Source of the DNA: CAYLLN01 sp033762315
GTDB lineage: Bacteria; Planctomycetota; Planctomycetia; Pirellulales; Pirellulaceae
Assembly: GCA_033762315.1 (NCBI GenBank)
Contig: JANRLS010000222.1
Location: forward strand, 1-7,512
Direction of reading: 5' to 3'
DNA: 7,512 nucleotides
Under the pieces are notes generated by a model. The model was not told where the DNA came from. It made no database searches and saw nothing but the letters and a program-made list of their open reading frames with translations. How positions within the stretch are numbered: the stretch's first letter is position 1; each line of letters begins with the position of its first letter. The position numbers and the translations under genes are program-made. Below, piece after piece: positions 6,417 to 7,512 of this stretch.

Positions 6417-6572
6417 GGGGTTTGCAGAATAATGTGGGCAGAATAATGAGGAGCGAAAATGGGAGTCAGATTGGCAGCCCGTGCGCATACCGTGTTCCCG
6501 ATTATCTTGCCCCCATTATTTTGCCTTCGCCATTCTCTTCCATTATTCTGTCCCCATCATTCTGCAAACTCC
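6417..6572. repeat. Large imperfect palindrome of ~14-base-period units (cagaataatg type)
   Basis: The outer arms 6421-6448 and 6541-6568 are inverted repeats matching at 25 of 28 positions. They extend a few bases further outward (6417-6420 with 6569-6572, one G-T pair). Each arm holds two copies of the unit GCAGAATAATG spaced 14 bases apart: 6424 and 6438 forward; 6541 and 6555 reverse. More diverged reverse copies start at 6500 (gattatcttgc) and 6514 (cattattttgc), also 14 bases apart. Degenerate forward ones follow near 6452 and 6466. The symmetry centre is near 6494-6495, within a roughly 20-base non-repeated middle. The element fills most of the divergent intergenic region and ends 5 bases before the ribosome binding site of the next gene. 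It could be a small non-autonomous mobile repeat, an RNA hairpin or a protein-binding array. No target duplication is seen. Confidence 0.8.
6521..6549 (+). promoter_or_regulatory. Weak candidate promoter inside the palindrome
   Basis: TTGCCT (6521-6526) and TATTCT (6544-6549) are separated by exactly 17 bases and each matches the sigma-70 consensus at 4 of 6 positions. Transcription would begin near 6556, about 36 bases before the ATG at 6592. The repeat units naturally supply TTGC and TATTCT, so the match may be a by-product of the repeat. The mirrored arm offers a similarly weak pair on the other strand. Confidence 0.25.
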
Positions 6573-6577
6573 GCATC

Positions 6578-6583
6578 AAGGAG
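6578..6583 (+). promoter_or_regulatory. Strong ribosome binding site deciding the start at 6592
   Basis: AAGGAG lies 8 bases before ATG 6592. This and the signal peptide that starts there reject the longer in-frame reading from 6481, which would translate through the palindrome. Confidence 0.8.
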
Positions 6584-6591
6584 CCGTCAGC

Positions 6592-7422
6592 ATGCGCCAC
6601 CTCGCCTCGCTCGGCGTGATCGTCCTCAGCATTCTGCCTGCCGCCGCTCGCGCCCAAACGGCCGACGACGTGACGGCCCTCATTAACCGCTTGGTGGCAC
6701 TCGATTCGATCGATCTGGCGAAGGAGGTGAAGTTTCGACCGGGTCTCGCGCCGCCGCTCTTCGAGCTGAACGCGGACGAAGCGGGGATGCAGATACTGAA
6801 GAATCCGTACGAGGTGCATGGCCAGAACGAGCCGGGAGCGGCGGGTTGGTATCGGGTCAGCTTTGTGGTGCCGGAGAAGCTGGGCAAGATCGCGATTCCG
6901 CCGAATGGCTACAACCTGGGGATTGAAAGCAACGTGCTGGGGCGGTGGGAGTTTTATGCCTACATCAACGGCAAGCCGGCGGGCCTCTGGAGCAAGGACG
7001 GGATGCTCACCAATGCCGATCAGCGGTCGACCGTCTGGATGAGCAACGCCCCGATGCCGACGAAGGCGGGGGACAAGATCACGGTGGCCATTTTGGCGAT
7101 GTCGTCGCCGCTGGGGCGCGGCAGCCCCGATGGCTTTGGCTTGCGGCACCTGCGGCTGCGGTTCGCGCTCGCCCACACTGCCTCGCGCCAGCCGTTCTAT
7201 GGTGGCGTGACCAACCCGGGCCAAGGGACCGGTTTGCATGGGGCCCGGGAGATGCTGGCCACCTTGCAAGGGGAGCAACTTGCCGCGCTGCAGGCCAAAC
7301 TCCGCGGGCCGCTCGACCGGATCGACGCGGTCTTCGCTGCCGCCGATACCGGCAAGCTCGATGAGCTATCGAAAGCGATGAAGGCGGCCAGCGTCGAGAT
7401 CAACGAGGCTCTGAAGAAGTAG
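6592..7422 (+). CDS. Secreted protein with probable galactose-binding-like beta-sandwich, 276 aa
   Basis: A signal peptide is clear (MRHLASLGVIVLSILPAAAR, then A, with cleavage likely before Gln22 in ARA-QT), so it is exported. Residues of about 53-192 look like a jelly-roll beta-sandwich: GWYRVSFVVPE (85-95), RWEFYAYINGKPAGLWS (118-134), and GDKITVAILAMSSP (160-173). That order of a WYR strand, an INGK turn and a late GD-I-VAI-AM strand is typical of galactose-binding-like domains attached to secreted carbohydrate or ester hydrolases. No catalytic module is present, so the protein may only bind. The C-terminal part (215-276) is predicted helical, with LQGEQLAALQAKLRGPLDRI as a possible coiled coil. 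It is transcribed divergently from the 604-residue secreted protein across the palindrome. The family is not recognised by name, and the domain call is by pattern only. Confidence 0.82.
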   Translation: MRHLASLGVIVLSILPAAARAQTADDVTALINRLVALDSIDLAKEVKFRPGLAPPLFELNADEAGMQILKNPYEVHGQNEPGAAGWYRVSFVVPEKLGKIAIPPNGYNLGIESNVLGRWEFYAYINGKPAGLWSKDGMLTNADQRSTVWMSNAPMPTKAGDKITVAILAMSSPLGRGSPDGFGLRHLRLRFALAHTASRQPFYGGVTNPGQGTGLHGAREMLATLQGEQLAALQAKLRGPLDRIDAVFAAADTGKLDELSKAMKAASVEINEALKK

Positions 7423-7512
7423 AATCCGAGCACCCGATCATTGGACCAAGCCGAGTTTTTTGAACATGGCAACCATTCCGCGGTTGAGGTATTCTGAACG
7501 GCATCAATCGGT
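7423..7512. other. Right-hand 90 bases without a supported gene
   Basis: No terminator with a U-run was found after the stop at 7422. On the minus strand a reading frame ends at TGA 7438-7440 with the gene-like tail EYLNRGMVAMFKKLGLVQ, but another in-frame TGA lies 21 codons upstream (7504-7506). It may be the remnant of a convergent gene, or chance. Confidence 0.3.

Noticed and set aside
6417..6572. CRISPR array
   Set aside because: Units are 11-14 bases, lack spacers and occur in both orientations around a symmetry centre.
6481..6591. N-terminal extension of the secreted 276-residue protein from ATG 6481
   Set aside because: It is translated from the palindromic repeat and precedes a good signal peptide. 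AAGGAG directly supports ATG 6592.

Overview
The window looks like a piece of a high-GC Planctomycetes-type chromosome (probably Pirellulales or a relative). This is inferred from the gene style: a lipoprotein made of 24-residue leucine-rich repeats, large secreted proteins of unknown function, a mixture of genes with and without Shine-Dalgarno sites, and an AATAATG-type palindromic repeat between genes. No 16S rRNA or marker gene is present, so the assignment is tentative.

Layout. Positions 1-128 hold the last 41 codons of an IS5-family transposase, whose element seems to end near 137. Next is a small hypothetical gene (170-676, + strand) of lower GC than most of its neighbours. It converges on and overlaps by 9 bases a tight minus-strand cluster, which reads in transcription order: leucine-rich-repeat lipoprotein (4362-3031), fatty-acid-amide-hydrolase-like amidase (3007-1391, GTG start), two-helix membrane protein (1366-1079) and cupin protein (1063-668). 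Gaps inside this cluster are 23, 24 and 15 bases, so it is very likely one operon. Upstream on the same strand, after a 148-base gap, is a secreted 604-residue protein of unknown function (6325-4511). A 266-base divergent intergenic region (6326-6591) carries a large imperfect palindrome built on an approximately 14-base period. A secreted protein with a probable beta-sandwich domain (6592-7422, + strand) follows. The last 90 bases hold no supported gene.

How the genes fit together. The amidase keeps the full Lys-cisSer-Ser machinery with FAAH-like spacing, so it should hydrolyse an amide or ester bond; the substrate is unknown. No gatB or gatC lies nearby, which argues against tRNA amidotransferase. 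The cupin could be a small metal-binding enzyme or sensor acting on a related metabolite, and the LRR lipoprotein an envelope-anchored binding protein. The two secreted proteins flanking the palindrome look like envelope or polysaccharide-related factors. No complete new multi-gene system is evident. The most unusual item is the palindromic repeat at 6417-6572. The longest stretch without a gene is 266 bases.
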